Positions 10,754 to 22,331 of a DNA stretch of 64,000 nt are shown here, one piece after another. The notes beneath the pieces were generated by a model. It worked only from the letters and a program-made list of their open reading frames with translations, searched no databases and was not told the DNA's origin. This DNA is from Sambucus nigra. Lineage: Eukaryota > Streptophyta > Magnoliopsida > Dipsacales > Adoxaceae. The translations under genes and the position numbers were made by a program. Each line of letters begins with the position of its first letter. The first letter of the stretch is position 1. Location: the NCBI GenBank assembly GCA_949130495.1, contig OX422208.1:641412023-641476022 (forward strand). The letters run 5' to 3'.

Positions 10754-11224
10754 AAAAAATGGGTTGTTTAATTATCAAACTCCTTTGTGATTCACAAGAC
10801 CTCCAAAAATATATATATTCCATTAATATGTGTGAGTGCATGGATGTGTGAGAAAGTCATATCACATGTGATGATATAATTGTCTAAATTAATACTTTGT
10901 TAATTTTCTGTCATATCTACTTTTCTATTTTAGTAGTTTTTCTTTGTTAGCAAAAGGAGAGATAGGCCTTGAATTCCTCTCCCTGTTTTCAGAATGTTTC
11001 CGTCTATGTAAAATTTATCCCAACTATGTGAAGGGACGGCAAATTATCTTTTGTAATGTGTGTTCTTTGCAAATATGTATAACATGATTAAGAGCAACTT
11101 CTCCCCTATTTTGAATGTTAGTTTTGTGCAATATTAAGAGCATAATTTCTCTGGGAATATTTCTCTATTTTCTTCTTAACTTATTCTTTTAGGATTATTA
11201 CATTCCTCTCTTATAAACCCAACA
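10754..11224 (+). mobile_element. 5' LTR of copia element C (left edge uncertain)
   Basis: The right end is well placed: CCCAACA at 11224, directly before a primer-binding site. The left end is somewhere after the LINE 3' end; several TG candidates between 10754 and 10830 cannot be told apart because no matching 3' LTR was found downstream of 37.9 kb. Confidence 0.45.
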
Positions 11225-11226
11225 AG

Positions 11227-11240
11227 GGGTATCAAAGATC
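11227..11240 (+). promoter_or_regulatory. Primer-binding site of copia element C
   Basis: GGGTATCAAAGATC two bases after the LTR end resembles TGGTATCAGAGC, the complement of plant initiator tRNA-Met that primes most copia elements. Confidence 0.65.
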
Positions 11241-11429
11241 TGTTCAGATCAAGAGTTATGCATGTTTTCTTTATTGGACAAAAACCAAATCTAATGAAAA
11301 GTGACTAAAAATTTATGGAAAGTTTTAGCAACTAAATGGGTACACAATAGCCCTTCATTCCTATTTTTGATTGAAAGAACTATGATCTTTGGTCCGTAGA
11401 AATGAAAATCATTTTCCTTTCATTTGATT

Positions 11430-12300
11430 TATGGTAGTATATTGAAGAAGGGTTTGATGAACCGGAGGCTATCACGGCATTATCGGAAGCTCAATAGAAA
11501 AAGTTGAAGGAGCACAAGAAGAAAAAACAAAAGATCTAAGCATAATTCAACTTGATTTAGTTGAAGAATCATCAATGTAAACAAAGGAAAGGACACTTGG
11601 AATATTTTACAAAAATAGTTCAGAGGTACCTTTAAGGTAAGGACTATTAAACTTCAATCCTTAAGAAGAGATTTTAAGAATATAAAGATGAAGGATGTGG
11701 AATTATTAAAAGATTATTTCTCTAGATTAATGGAGATTGTGAATCAAATGAAAACATATGGGGAACAAATTTATGATAAAAATTTAGAATATATTTTTAT
11801 TAGTTTGTCGAAAAAGTATGACCCCATCATTTCCATTACTGAAAAAATTAAAAAATAGCCTCTTTGAGTGTTGAAGAATTGCCGGGTTCCATTAAAACAT
11901 ATGAGCAAAGGTTGAGTAGATACTCTAAAAAATCTATTAAGAGTGCCTTTCAATCTAATCTCAATGTTCAGGCGAAACCATGTTTTGATCAACCCAAAGG
12001 TGAATCTCCAAGAAGAGGAAGGCATGGAAGAGGAGGAGGAAGAAACACTCGAGGAAGAGGTACCAATTATTTTGAAAGAAGAGAAAGTAATGAAAGTTTC
12101 AATTAACAAAAGTGTAGTATTTGCAAGAGAAGTATCCATATTGATAAAGATTGTTGGTTCCAGGGAAAGCCACAATATCACCATTGTAAGAAATTTAGGC
12201 ATGTTAAAAAAGATTGTTGGCTCAAGAGCAACCAATAAGCTAACTTCACCAAAGAACAATAATGTGAAGGGAATATATTTTTTCTTGTCAAAGTGCATCG
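11430..12300 (+). pseudogene. Copia element C gag
   Basis: The UBN2-type gag core reads TIKLQSLRRDFKNIKMKDVE, then YFSRLMEIVNQMKTYGE and YIFISLSKKYDPIISI (family ILxSLPxxYD). A second frame (11864-12106) gives SVEELPGSIKTYEQRL and an Arg/Gly-rich tail RRGRHGRGGGRNTRGRG, typical of the C-terminal part of gag. It is followed by a zinc knuckle CSICKRSIHIDKDC (CX2CX4HX4C) at about 12110-12155 and a second, damaged knuckle (first Cys replaced) at about 12168-12220. One or more frameshifts (near 11860) and stops disable it. A nucleic-acid-binding capsid protein is the inferred ancestral role. Confidence 0.8.
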
Positions 12301-12309
12301 TAGAAAAAA

Positions 12310-12570
12310 AAATGATATGTGGTTTCTAGTTGGTGTAGTAATCACATGGCAGGAGGTCAAAATATTTTTAAAAATATGGATGCTTCTTCTAATTCTCAAG
12401 TGAGGATGAGAAATAGTGCTTTAGTCCAAACAAAGGGCAAGGGTACTATAGTTATTGAGGCAGATAAAGGAACAAAGTATATCCGATAGGTGTTTCTAGT
12501 TTCGGATTCGAAACATAATTTATTCAATGTTGAGCAACTTACAAAGCATGAGTACACTATTATCTTTTAA
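12310..12570 (+). pseudogene. Copia element C protease
   Basis: The copia protease signature is visible as SSWCSNHMAGGQNIF (family DSGCSNHMTG), followed by ALVQTKGKGTIVIEADKGTK and VFLVSDSKHNLFNVEQL (family YVPGLKSNLLSVGQL). The catalytic DSG reads SSW here, so both the Asp and the Gly of the active site are lost, besides one stop at 12488. The fragment ends at a G15 run. Confidence 0.75.
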
Positions 12571-12596
12571 AAAGACTTGTGCAGAATTTTTTACAA

Positions 12597-12611
12597 GGGG
12601 GGGGGGGGGGG
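12597..12611. repeat. Poly(G) run
   Basis: An uninterrupted run of 15 G within copia element C, between protease and integrase. Confidence 0.9.
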
Positions 12612-12719
12612 AGAAGCTAAGTTATTGCAAAAATAAATATGGAGAAGAATATAAGTTTTCCTCTCACTTTTCAATATTAAAAAAATATGGCCTTGAAGAT
12701 GAATGTGGTCGATGACACA

Positions 12720-13600
12720 TGGCTATGGCATAGAAGATATGGAGACTTGATTTTTCAAAGCATGAAGCATTTACAACAAAAGAGCAAGATTTATGAGTTG
12801 CTGAGGATCTAATAAATAATGGAGTTTGTGAAGGATACGCTTTTGGAAAGAACCACCGAGAGCCTTATTCAAAGGATAATGGATGGAGAGCTAAAGAACC
12901 ATTGGATCTTGTCAATACTGATGTATATGGACCAATGAAGAACACTTCTCATGCTGTTAACAAATAGTTCATTACCATTATTGATGATTTTACAAGAATG
13001 ACTTGGGTGTATTTTATGCGGAAAAAATAAGATGTTTATGTCATTTTTACAAAATTTCACAAACAAGTTGAAAATCAAAGTGGTCACTATTTGAAAATTT
13101 TGATAAGTGATAGAGGTGGAGAATACAATTCTAAGGAGTTTGATAAATTCTTTAATGATATTGGCATGGAAAGATAACTAAGGGTTGGGTACACTCCACA
13201 ACAAAATGGTGTAGTGGAAAGGAATAATAGAACCATTGAGAAAATGGGAAAATTCATATTACACGAGAAAGTGTTATGATATACATTTTGGGCAGAAGTG
13301 GTGCATACAAACATTTATTTGATAAATAGATGTCCTACAAAGGTCGTAACAAACCAAAATCCATTTGAGACATAGTGTGGAACAAAACCATTCGTGAACC
13401 ACTTGAGGGTGTTTGGTTGTATCTGTTTTGCTCATGTCCCTAAAGAAGTGAGACAGAAGCTTAATGAAAGTATTCAAAATTCATATTTGCGAAGTATAGC
13501 TCAAAATCAAAGGGCTATAAACTATTTATATTGAAGAGGAACAAAGTGATTATTTGTAGAGATGTGATCTTTAATGAGAAATCCTTTTGGGATTGAAAAA
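12720..13600 (+). pseudogene. Copia element C integrase
   Basis: The GAG-pre-integrase and integrase core can be read with stops. The three acidic catalytic positions are present: Asp in LDLVNTDVYGPM, Asp in ILISDRGGEYNS and Glu in TPQQNGVVERNNRT. Downstream, FWAEVVHTNIYLINRCPTK (family FWAEAV.TA.Y.LNR.P) and LRVFGCICFAHVP (family LRVFGC.AY.HVP) complete the core C-terminus. In-frame stops (for example near 12966, 13029 and 13177) rule out function. The N-terminal HHCC zinc finger is not recognisable. Confidence 0.85.
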
Positions 13601-13859
13601 AATAAAATATCAAAATCAATTTATCACCCTTAATCAAGAATCACAAAGTATCGAAGAAGATCGAAAGGAATATGTAGATGATCCTCAAATGTCTCTAAAT
13701 GTAAGTCCACAATCATCCTCAAGTTCTCCATCAAGCTCAAACTCCTCATCCGCAAGTTTAACTCCGAGAAGAATGAGAAACCTAAATGATATGTATGTTA
13801 GTTGTAATTTTTGTGCTGCTGAACCAGAGATCTTTGAAAAAGCTAAAAATAAAGAAGTA

Positions 13860-14409
13860 TAGGATATTTCAATGGAATAATAAATTCAAGTTATTGAGAA
13901 GAACAAGACATGGGAAATGGTGGAAAGGCCTAAAAATAAAGAGCTCATTGGTGTGAAGTGGATTTACAAAAGAAAGCTTAATTCGGATGGCTCAATCCAA
14001 AGGAATAAATAAAGACTTGTAGTAAAGGTGTATTATCAACAACCTGGAATTGATTTTCAAGAGACATTTGTACCCGTGCAAGGCTTGACGCAATTAGAGC
14101 ACTTGTTTCTATGGCCATCCAAAAAGGTTTGTTTTTGTATCAACTTAATGTATAATCTGCATTCTTGAATGGTGTGTTGAATGAAGCCGTGTACATTGAC
14201 CAACCTCAAGTATTTGTGATAAAAAGGTGAGTAAGAGAAGGTCTAGAAGATGAAAAAGTCCTTATATGGCTTGAAGCAAGTTCCCCAAGCATGGTATAGT
14301 GAGATTGATGCAAACTTTAATGAAAGAGGCTTCGAAAGAAGTGAAAGTGAGCCAACTTTGTACATTAAAAGTAGGGGCCAATAGGTATTCTTATTGTCTA
14401 TCTTTAGGT
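13860..14409 (+). pseudogene. Copia element C reverse transcriptase, N-terminal part
   Basis: IEKNKTWEMVERPKNKELIG then VKWIYKRKLNSDGSI (family WVxxxP.......KWVFK.K...DG) opens the copia RT (RVT_2). FQETFVPV (family ETFAPV), SLYGLKQVPQAWY (family LYGLKQAPRAWY) and TLYIKSRG then GILIVYL (family ..I.LVYVDD) follow across several frames. The domain breaks just before the catalytic YVDD, which lies 22.5 kb downstream at 36921, past the inserted element B. Confidence 0.85.
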
Positions 14410-16926
14410 TGAGAATGCCCCTATGATATACTCTTAGGCAAGGATAATTCGAATAAACACAAGTCCAATATTTTCATATTTATCAAGTTTTAAAGATTGA
14501 ACCTTTAACTAAAATAAACCCACTTAAACTTAACATTGATTTCAAACTTTTCTTGTGGAAAACTAATTTACAAAATGTTGTCTTTTTAATCTAACGCACG
14601 GATCAAAGGTGGAAGCAGATAAAATAAATAAATAAATCCACAAGATGACGATGTATGAGGAAAACCACAAAGAAAAAAACATCGGACTACCCAGCCAAAC
14701 AGTTGTAACACCTTGCCCGCCCAGGGAGAGCAAACGGAGCGCTAATGCGATAAAATAAATCCAAATCCACAAATGACAAGGTATAGAGCATCTAAGTCCC
14801 ACAACAACAAAAGAGAAACTACAAATCTCAATCTCTTCAAATTAAATACCAAATCTCTCGAATTACATACAACAACTAACTCGAAAATAAAATACAAATA
14901 TCCAAAGCTCTATACATCAAAATAATACAAATCTTTCCCAAACAATCCTCGCTAAAATCAATCTCCATAGCGCCCCAAAATCCGCGCTAACCTGCCACTA
15001 AAAGAAAATATGGGGAAGTACACAATACGACAAGAAAGATACTCAACAAATATGGATTAGCATTGAATAAAGCGTAACAACACGAGTACGAATATTCAAA
15101 TCAAATGCAAATCTCAAAGAATTTATCAATAAATTTCTCAACAACACACCAATGGGTAACCAGGCCTCACCCCATTCGCATATGCTTTATCAAGCCATAG
15201 CCCGGGAATAGGTATTTTGGCGGGTACTCAACATCCGTGCCATATTAAAATCTCTTGACAACGTGCTCAATAACAATATAATGATACCACATGAATCAAA
15301 ATAATTTCAAAAATTATTTTCTAGATTTCAATGAATTTATCAATTCAAATATGAGTTCAATTAAACAAGAATTCAAAGAGAATGACACTCGCGAGATTTA
15401 AGGAGCATATTGTGTAAAACCCCATACCTCAAACCATGATGAGAAACCAACGATCACATCCTCAAGATCAACTCAAAAGATCTACAAAAGCTCCTCCAAG
15501 AACCTCCAACAAAATAACCCCAAGAGCACCTCTAATCTAAGGTTGGAACTCACAAATCTGAAGGGCCAATGTGTATATAAAAAGAAAAGGAATATAAAAT
15601 ATATTTGCTGCCAAAATTTGTGCCAAAAGTAGGTTAAAAAGGTTGCCCACAACTTCATTTTATAATGCAAAGAAATGAAGAGTTGGAATCCAAAAGACTC
15701 CTTTAAATAAGGCAAATAAATGAAGAGTTGGAAGTCAAAACAACTCTAAGAGTTAAAAACATTTAAAAATCATTTCAAAATTCGTTTTAACTCCGATTTC
15801 GAAACCGTTTGAAATTCTCGCCTTTAAAAATAATAACCAACATATTTGAGCAATAAAAATAATTTTATCAAAAACTTTATTTTCCTCCATTGTCCAAAAA
15901 TTAATTAAAATACCCAAAATTACGCGGGTTGTTACAACAGTTCACTGTGATACAGTGTTACAAAGCATATACAGAATACTTACATAGTGACTCGATCCCC
16001 CACAAACCTTGACGCTCTTCTATCTTCTATTTCTCCTACACAATGCAATGCGAGATTCCATCTATGCCAGTGGCCATAACGCACGAGTCCACACATGTCT
16101 CGGTGTCCACCGATAAGCCTCAACAATCATCAAATACTGCAAATAGTATGCACGAAGTCCACCTCACAAAATGAGTTCCTTCTAGATGAAAGAAAAAAAG
16201 TTTCGTACCCAATATTAAGATCTTAAAACATACAAATTATGGAACTTGGATCTTTAAACATATATGGTGAAACTTGGGGCTTGGAACTTTTGTAAACAGG
16301 TGTAAAATCATTATTCGCCAAAATTCTTTTTTAAAAAAAATCTAAGTCCACGATGCCTTAAATACTAACTGCACAATTTTTTAGGCTGCGGGTCATTCGA
16401 GTGAAAACTAGGATCGTTCGAACGAGAATCGCATTTCATTTCGTATGAGAATGTGATGTCATTTGAACCAGCATCAAACGAGCTTCTAACGAGTTTGGTT
16501 CTTCTTGGGACAACATCCTCGTTTGATGTTCATTTTGATCATTGTTATAATGAGAACACCATGTTATTTGAAAGAGCAATAAACTCATTCTAACAAATTT
16601 AAACTCATAAAATATTTTTTCTTGAAAAATTAAAAAATAGTTCCAAACATTTTTGAACCAAAAACTAACACCCTTAAAATATTTCCAAGGACACATAATA
16701 AATATGCATTCATACCAGCGAGATCCTTGGTGAACGTGAAGACAATCTTGGCACTAAAAATGGCACGACATATCCAATCTTTAAATCTTGGCCACAACGT
16801 CTTCATCAAACAACTTCATAGGCTTATGGGATCAATAACACAAACTCTATCATATGATTTAAATAGTTTTTTCCAAAACAATGCCAATTACATAGAAATT
16901 GACTCGATTGGAAAGTTTTCCTTACA
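14410..16926 (-). mobile_element. 3' LTR of element B (contains a nested solo LTR)
   Basis: Plus-strand start TGAGAATGCCC and end TTCCTTACA, so on the element's own strand it reads TGTAAGG...CTCA. It aligns with 35664-36920 once 14704-15941 is removed (about 1,279 bp remaining). Shared blocks include ACAAGTCCAATATTT, CGATCCCCCACAA and GCATTCATACC. A 35-bp stretch after the first ten bases is absent from the partner. CGTTCGAACGAG-type palindromes lie at about 16411-16500. Confidence 0.85.
14704..15936 (-). mobile_element. Solo LTR, gypsy-type, nested in the 3' LTR of element B
   Basis: The 1,233-bp insert begins TGTAACACC, ends GGTTGTTACA and is flanked by perfect 5-bp duplications ACAGT (14699-14703 and 15937-15941). 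The partner LTR of element B shows the empty site CCAAACAGTTC at about 35915. TGTAACACC/TGTTACA ends are usual for plant Ty3/gypsy LTRs. The minus orientation is preferred because TGTAACAACCCG reads from the right end. No coding sequence lies within it. Confidence 0.9.
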
Positions 16927-16928
16927 AA

Positions 16929-16941
16929 TATCCCCCTTTGG
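16929..16941 (-). other. Polypurine tract of element B
   Basis: On the minus strand CCAAAGGGGGATA stands just upstream of the 3' LTR start TGTAAGGAAAAC, as expected for the plus-strand priming site of a minus-oriented element. Confidence 0.65.
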
Positions 16942-17322
16942 ATATTTTAGGACAAAACCAAAACAAAAATCCCACGGGCTATCAATCTCTCTAAAAAGAC
17001 TTATTCCCCGACACCAAAAAGTGAAAAAGAATACAGACTCTCAACATACACGAAAACATGAGTAGCTTTGGTTTGCTCAAAAATTATACCGCGTTGATTT
17101 ACACCTATAGTTCTGCACATTTAAACACACCTTCAAATGCAAAACAAAATATAACAAGTATAAATCTGCAAATGATAAGCATCTAACAATACCTGAAACA
17201 ATCTCAACCTATGTAAGACGTGTGCCCATAATGTTAAGATATCCTAATCATGCAAAGGAAATATACCATCTTTCCCCCTTCTTGTTCATTAATAGACAAA
17301 GAAAGATAGCATAAAATAATTA
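16942..17322 (-). other. 3' non-coding internal part of element B
   Basis: No coding content is recognised; a plus-strand frame over 16727-17065 crosses the LTR boundary and is spurious. The segment connects the polypurine tract to the insertion point of the gypsy solo LTR (CTCCC, 17323-17327). Confidence 0.5.
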
Positions 17323-18097
17323 CTCCCTGTGACACCCCCCTCAATTAAATACCGGGTGATTAGTCCTTTATTAAATTAAAACATAATGTTCGATTGGTTA
17401 ATTCTTAGCATCATTGTCGAAAAACATTTAACACTATTAATCACCTAATAATTAGTTATGCTCGTGTCATAAATATTATTATTTCAATTAAAATATTACC
17501 GATTAAGCCATCAATAATCCCAATAATAAAATAACTGAATCATCCACCATACACATGAATAAAATAATATTGGACAGGACTGGAATAAATGTTCCAGTTT
17601 AATGTCTCAAAACTAGTAAGCCATAATCATACTCAATCCAAATGAAATGAAATACTAAAGTAAACCAAGTACAATCTCTTTGATAAAGTTAAACTGAGGA
17701 TGGGCGACACAAGCCATAAATGAAATGTATAAAGATACTGAGTCAAATGAGGGTTGAGGCGTCTAAGCATGAGGACCCACAGCTCCCACAAACGCTACAA
17801 CACGCCAACCCGTCCAATCGTCTAAGCCAGGTGTCCCTGTGGCTGGACATCTGATAAAAATAATATACAAGAAAAGAGAAAAAAATGCAAGAGACGGGTC
17901 AGATCCCGAGTTGTAAAAATATTTTGGTTTAGAATGCATTTAAAATTTGCAATAAAGCAAGTATGATGTGCATGTTAGCTTTTCGAACTCTCTCATGAAA
18001 TTCTCACCTCTCATCTATTGTGCACGCCCAACGTACATCTAATCCCATCTAGCTATATGAACTCCATCTAACTAGATTCTAGACTTATGCTGCTAAC

Positions 18098-19722
18098 TGT
18101 AAGGACACAAGTCTCCGATTGAGTCTTAATGTAGTGTTGGCTCAATTCCGAACAAAAACATTTGAGTCAGAGGGTAGTGTTCATGTGTATCCATCCAAGC
18201 CTATGACGTGTTAGTTGAAGACGTAGCAGCCAAGAGTATAAAGCTTCATCATATGCCGAGTTTAGTGTACCTCATTTCTACGTCAACAACATTGGTTCCA
18301 ATGCTCCTAAGGTATGAATGCGTTATATATATATATATATATATAGGAGCTTTGGAAATTTATTGGGTGTAATTTTATAAAGTTTTATAAAATAGTTTTA
18401 ATGACTTTTTTTTACTCAGAAAATATTTTTAGAACTTTTTATAAAAAAATTTGGGCTTAATAATAATATTTTATTTTTCTGACACGTTGTTCGAATCACC
18501 TGGAATCTCGTTCAAATGAGATTGCCATGGCGTTCGCACGAACTGGCATCTCGTTCGAACGAGATTCCCAGGTCGTTCGAACGAGACTTCTGACGATATT
18601 CCTTTTTCCCTTCTGGAACCTTGTTAGTAAAGTCGTTCGAACGAGATTTGGCGGGAACATGTATTTTCGCAGTTTTTGACGGTTTTTCCACTTTTCCCAC
18701 TTCTTTTCCCCACTATCTTTTGCCAAATTTATTAAGTGCGGGAACCAACATTTTGGAACTAACCTTTTCACATTCCTTCATCTCCTAGAGAGAGTTTTAG
18801 AGAGTTTCAATTCCAAATGAAAAAGTTCAAGTTTGACTGTTTTGTCTTTTAAGAAAAACCATTAAACACTTTTGTTTACACCCAATTGTTTAGTTTATCC
18901 AAGTTCCTTAATATATATACTTTGCTTGGAGTTTTGGCACCGGTTTTATCTCTACCATTGAAAGAGTGTTTGGGTTTACTTCTACATCCCACAAACAAGA
19001 AGACTTGTTTGTTGATGTGGCATTCTCATACGGTGAAAGGCATCGTGTGTAGTTGATGGACTCCTAAAAGTCCGATCGGTGGATTCCGAGATCGCGGTGG
19101 AGTTCCAAAATTATTTGCTAAGCAGAGGTGTGTACAAGAAGGAGCGATGGGGCTTAAACGGAGTCAAGTCGAGTGTTGTAAGTCTTACTGTCTTGTATTT
19201 GTAAAACCATACTTAGTGGATTTGAGGCTAGGGTCGTCCGAGGTTTTTTTCCCCATTGTGGGTTTTTCCTCGTACATCGCGGCGTAGTGGTTATTTGTTT
19301 ATTTTATCTTTTGCACAATTCACATTATATGCATGCTTAGGTAAAAAGATAAAATTGGTTTAAATCACTACTCGTACTTAAGTTGGTGCTAAAATTAATT
19401 TGGGTAATGTTTAATTAATTTAGTTCAAGTCATTTACTTTAATTTGATAAAATTTGGTTGGGCCTAAATTTGCAAAAATGGATTAATTATTTTGTTAGGC
19501 AAATTTCTAGGACTTGGATTGAATTAAGTTGTTTAAGTGAAAAATGTATTTGTTGATAATTTAATTTCACTTTGAGTTTAAGTTGTAATTTTAATTTGTA
19601 AAAGAAATTAAAATTTGGTTTATGTAGTTGTTTAGTTGAACCATCTCTATTCCGCATCTAAAAGGAAATTAAAATTACTTTTGGTAAAATCTAAAAATTT
19701 GGGGGGTCATCGTTTTCCAACA
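18098..19722 (+). mobile_element. Solo LTR, copia-type, TGTAAGG family (copy 2)
   Basis: Starts TGTAAGGACACAAG, ends TTCCAACA and is flanked by perfect duplications CTAAC (18093-18097 and 19723-19727). It is the inverted counterpart of the solo LTR at 842-2393 over essentially its full 1,625 bp. A cluster of TCGTTCGAACGAGA palindromes lies at about 18490-18650, with an AT run at 18325-18345. It lies inside the gypsy-type solo LTR, making it the deepest TSD-proven insertion in the stack. Confidence 0.9.
18484..18655. promoter_or_regulatory. Cluster of CGTTCGAACGAG palindromes
   Basis: The phrase (T)CGTTCGAACGAG(A), centred on the 6-bp palindrome TTCGAA, occurs at least three times in about 170 bp, with single-base variants between. 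Similar clusters are at about 1905-2030 and in both LTRs of element B (about 16411-16500 and 36390-36570). In the LTR's own direction the cluster lies about 400-550 bp from the 5' end, a U3-like position. A role as transcription-factor site is inference. Confidence 0.55.
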
Positions 19723-19897
19723 CTAACTACATCTCATAGTATTAACCCGTACTTACTAAAACTTACATTAAATTTTTCTACATTTATTATTTTGATTAAG
19801 TGTTATCACACTAAAGTTAAGTATTCATAACTTAATCTATTTAAGATTCCATTATTCCAATAGTCTACAATGATCACACTGTAGATATAACACAAGT

Positions 19898-19906
<9 letters not shown>

Positions 19907-19973
<67 letters not shown>
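19907..19973. repeat. (TA)n microsatellite
   Basis: About 33 TA units after ACACACACA. It marks the left edge of the foreign segment inserted in the gypsy LTR; an AT run also follows the right edge at 22841. Confidence 0.9.
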
Positions 19974-19975
<2 letters not shown>

Positions 19976-22242
19976 AGGAGGAATGGTGTTTCTACTGTTC
20001 ATAAGTTTTGAAGACATTTAACGGTTGAGATCGAAGCGACCTATGCAAAAAATTCAGGGTGGATATTAACTTGGGAGTTTTCCCCTCCTTTCCATGGAAA
20101 AATTGAAAATACCCCTGAACCCGCCGGAAACAATCTGTATTCTGACAAAACCTACTGACCCACACATTACATTATGACACCCATTACCTCGAGCCCTTCC
20201 CTATATCGACTTTACCCACACGTTACATTAACATTTTTTACAGCTCTTTCTTTGTCCATATCTCTATCACACTTGCTCCCTTTTACACCTCCCCACAATA
20301 TTGCCTTTAGCCACACAATAGCTCTTTCTTCGTCCATATGTGTGGTTCGTTCAGAACACTTCCTTGCTCCAATCTCAAATGAAAAGGTTAAAAGCTTTTT
20401 TCTTTTCTGGGTAGACTTCTCTCTCTCCGTGTAATTATATGCTTCGTGGTGTGTCTTTTTTATTTACATTTGTGTATTTTGTATTTACGTTTGGGTATTC
20501 AAGTTTGAAATATCCGTGTATTCTTGAGTTAGAGCTAAAATGTGTATGGAATGGGAAAGGAGATGTGCAACTGGGTTTGGGTATGATGAGAGAGAGAAGG
20601 AGGTTCCAGCCCCGGTGGCGCATATGCCATGTTCACCGGCGAGCTAAACTCATCTATCACATTCCTTAGCCCCACCGGATCTACCCATCAAGGTATTATT
20701 TCGGATCTGCGAACCCGTTGTCATTCTAACAAACATAAGTCCGACTGACGAACCACCATTCAAGGTATAATTTCGGATCTCTCTAACCAGGTATGTCTTT
20801 GTCTCTCACTCATGGGGTTGAGTTTTTTGTTTAAGATCTCTTCAAACACATGCTATGATTGCTGGATCTGAACCTGAGTTTTTTCTTTTGTGGATTTGAA
20901 ACTAGATTGGGGTTTTGACGATTTGCATTTTCTATTTCACGTTGTGATTACTGCTTTGTGGGACGCTTTTCTCCGGTTTTGGTAGCATTATACAGGTCAA
21001 GTGATACTCAGAAAATTTATGTAGAAGTTGAGACTTTAACGACGCCGGTATATTTATTTTTGCTGGTTTTTAATGTTTTATTGCGTGTTGGTATCTTTAT
21101 TTTTGCATGAATTATGGAGAGAAAAAAAATCAAACTTCTTTCTTCGTACTTCTCTCTATCTCTCATGGTTCAAAAACTGTTGCCGTTGCCTTCGTCTCCA
21201 CTGCCGTCGTAGCCTTATTTCATCAACATTGTCGCTGCCTTATTTCATCTTCACTGCCGCCGTAGCCTCGCTCAGGTATGGATTTTTTTTTGAAGTTTTC
21301 ATGTCGATGATGGGGGTGTACATAGAGGAGAAGCAACAAAGGACGGAAAAGTGAGTTCAAATGTCGTCGTGCCTGCCTGAGACGATAACACATGAAGGGA
21401 GCATTGAAGTTGTTGAGCCGGTGGGTAAACTCCCTAGCCGAGAAAGTCACATGTGGGTTTATTAAACAGATAGGAATCTTGGGTGGGAAACAGGTGGATG
21501 ATTTGTAAAGGTTGGAAATTAAATAAGTGATGGACAGCAAAATGGAATATAATATTGTATTTAGGTTTGGTTGTGTTTGTACTCTCATTTTTGAGGTTGA
21601 AAGACTATTATGAATTAGTAGGCCGCCAGTTGCCATGGAGAAATTATTTTGACTCTCATATTTAATTCTTGACAAAAAATGTACTCTTCTTTGTACTTCT
21701 ATGTATCTAAAGGTAGTCACTTCTTTATTATGTAGTGTTTATTGTTGCTGTAAATTTTTTTTAGAAACCCGTAGTTTTTGTTTTCATCCCACCTTTTTTA
21801 GAAACCCAGTAGTTTTGTTTATTGTGCAGTGTTTATTGTGTACTCTTAATATGAGGATGTGGAGAAATTTGAAGTGAGAAGGAAATTAATTTGAATTTAT
21901 TTTTTATATATGATTTGTTCAATTTCTTAAAGTCCACAAGTGGACTAAGATATCAATTTTTTAAGTCCCACGTTGGTTGACTCAAGTTTATGGCTTACAA
22001 GAAAGGAGTTGGTATTTGTCATAATACCTTTCACTGTATTTTAACGGATAATATATCTACTGCCTTACGTATAACCCCTTGGGCAATTGTCTTTCGTAGG
22101 CCCCACATCTGCCTAGAGCAGTGATTTGTCTTTACATCACGTTAACTACTTTTTGTTTATTTATACTTTTTTCATGTCTTAGATTTCGTTTCATATATAT
22201 ATTTTTTATTTGGAGCCTCGTGTCCGGGCCCTAAAGATGTCT
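19974..22242. other. Foreign segment of unknown origin, possibly Helitron-borne
   Basis: This 2.3-kb stretch interrupts the gypsy LTR and looks unlike the surrounding retroelements. It has C/T-rich leader-like sequence (20200-20420), two direct repeats of about 20 bp (GCTCTTTCTT-CGTCCATAT near 20240 and 20320; AAGGTAT-ATTTCGGATCT near 20690 and 20765) and splice-like AGGTAT sites. Short frames (for example 20439-20669 and 21073-21354 plus) match nothing I recognise. It resembles 5' UTR and first-intron sequence of a plant gene, as often captured by Helitrons, but no source gene can be named. Confidence 0.35.
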
Positions 22243-22243
22243 T

Positions 22244-22328
<85 letters not shown>
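22243..22328. repeat. (TC)n(TA)n compound microsatellite
   Basis: About 19 TC units followed by about 23 TA units. Because Helitrons start with TC, a 5' terminus could be hidden in this run. Confidence 0.9.

Positions 22329-22331
<3 letters not shown>

Larger units (their letters stand above)
7145..10760 (+). mobile_element. Degenerate LINE (plant L1-like with RNase H)
   Basis: Remains of a single ORF2 are spread over three frames in the normal LINE order: endonuclease (about 7.17-7.8 kb), reverse transcriptase (about 8.0-9.6 kb) and a C-terminal RNase H (about 10.19-10.6 kb). No ORF1 is recognisable upstream, and the 5' end is probably lost at the copia D LTR. The 3' end is vague: a C12 run (10741-10752) and AAAAAAA follow the RNase H, without a clear poly(A) tail or TSD. 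Dozens of stops and shifts make it dead. It is followed by the 5' LTR of copia element C. Confidence 0.85.
11225..14409 (+). mobile_element. Copia element C, left part (gag to RT)
   Basis: The internal region has gag, protease, integrase and the first part of RT in copia order, all on the plus strand. It stops in mid-RT at 14409, exactly where the LTR of element B begins, and the next RT motif (YVDD-like, here YINDLMFIG) resumes at 36921. B therefore inserted into C. The bases before B (TAGGT, 14405-14409) and the bases resuming C (TACGT, about 36919-36923) are compatible with a 5-bp target duplication with one change. Confidence 0.85.

Noticed and set aside
20174..21720. Short frames (20174-20434, 20439-20669, 21073-21354 plus; 21223-21720 minus) as genes
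   Set aside because: There is no recognisable domain, they overlap on opposite strands and their composition looks like untranslated leader or intron sequence.
21967..22060. Possible snRNA promoter (AGTCCCACGTTGG, similar to the plant USE RTCCCACATCG) with ATACCTTTC downstream like the start of U2
   Set aside because: The sequence after ATACCTTTC does not follow U2 or any other snRNA, and the TATA spacing is not convincing.
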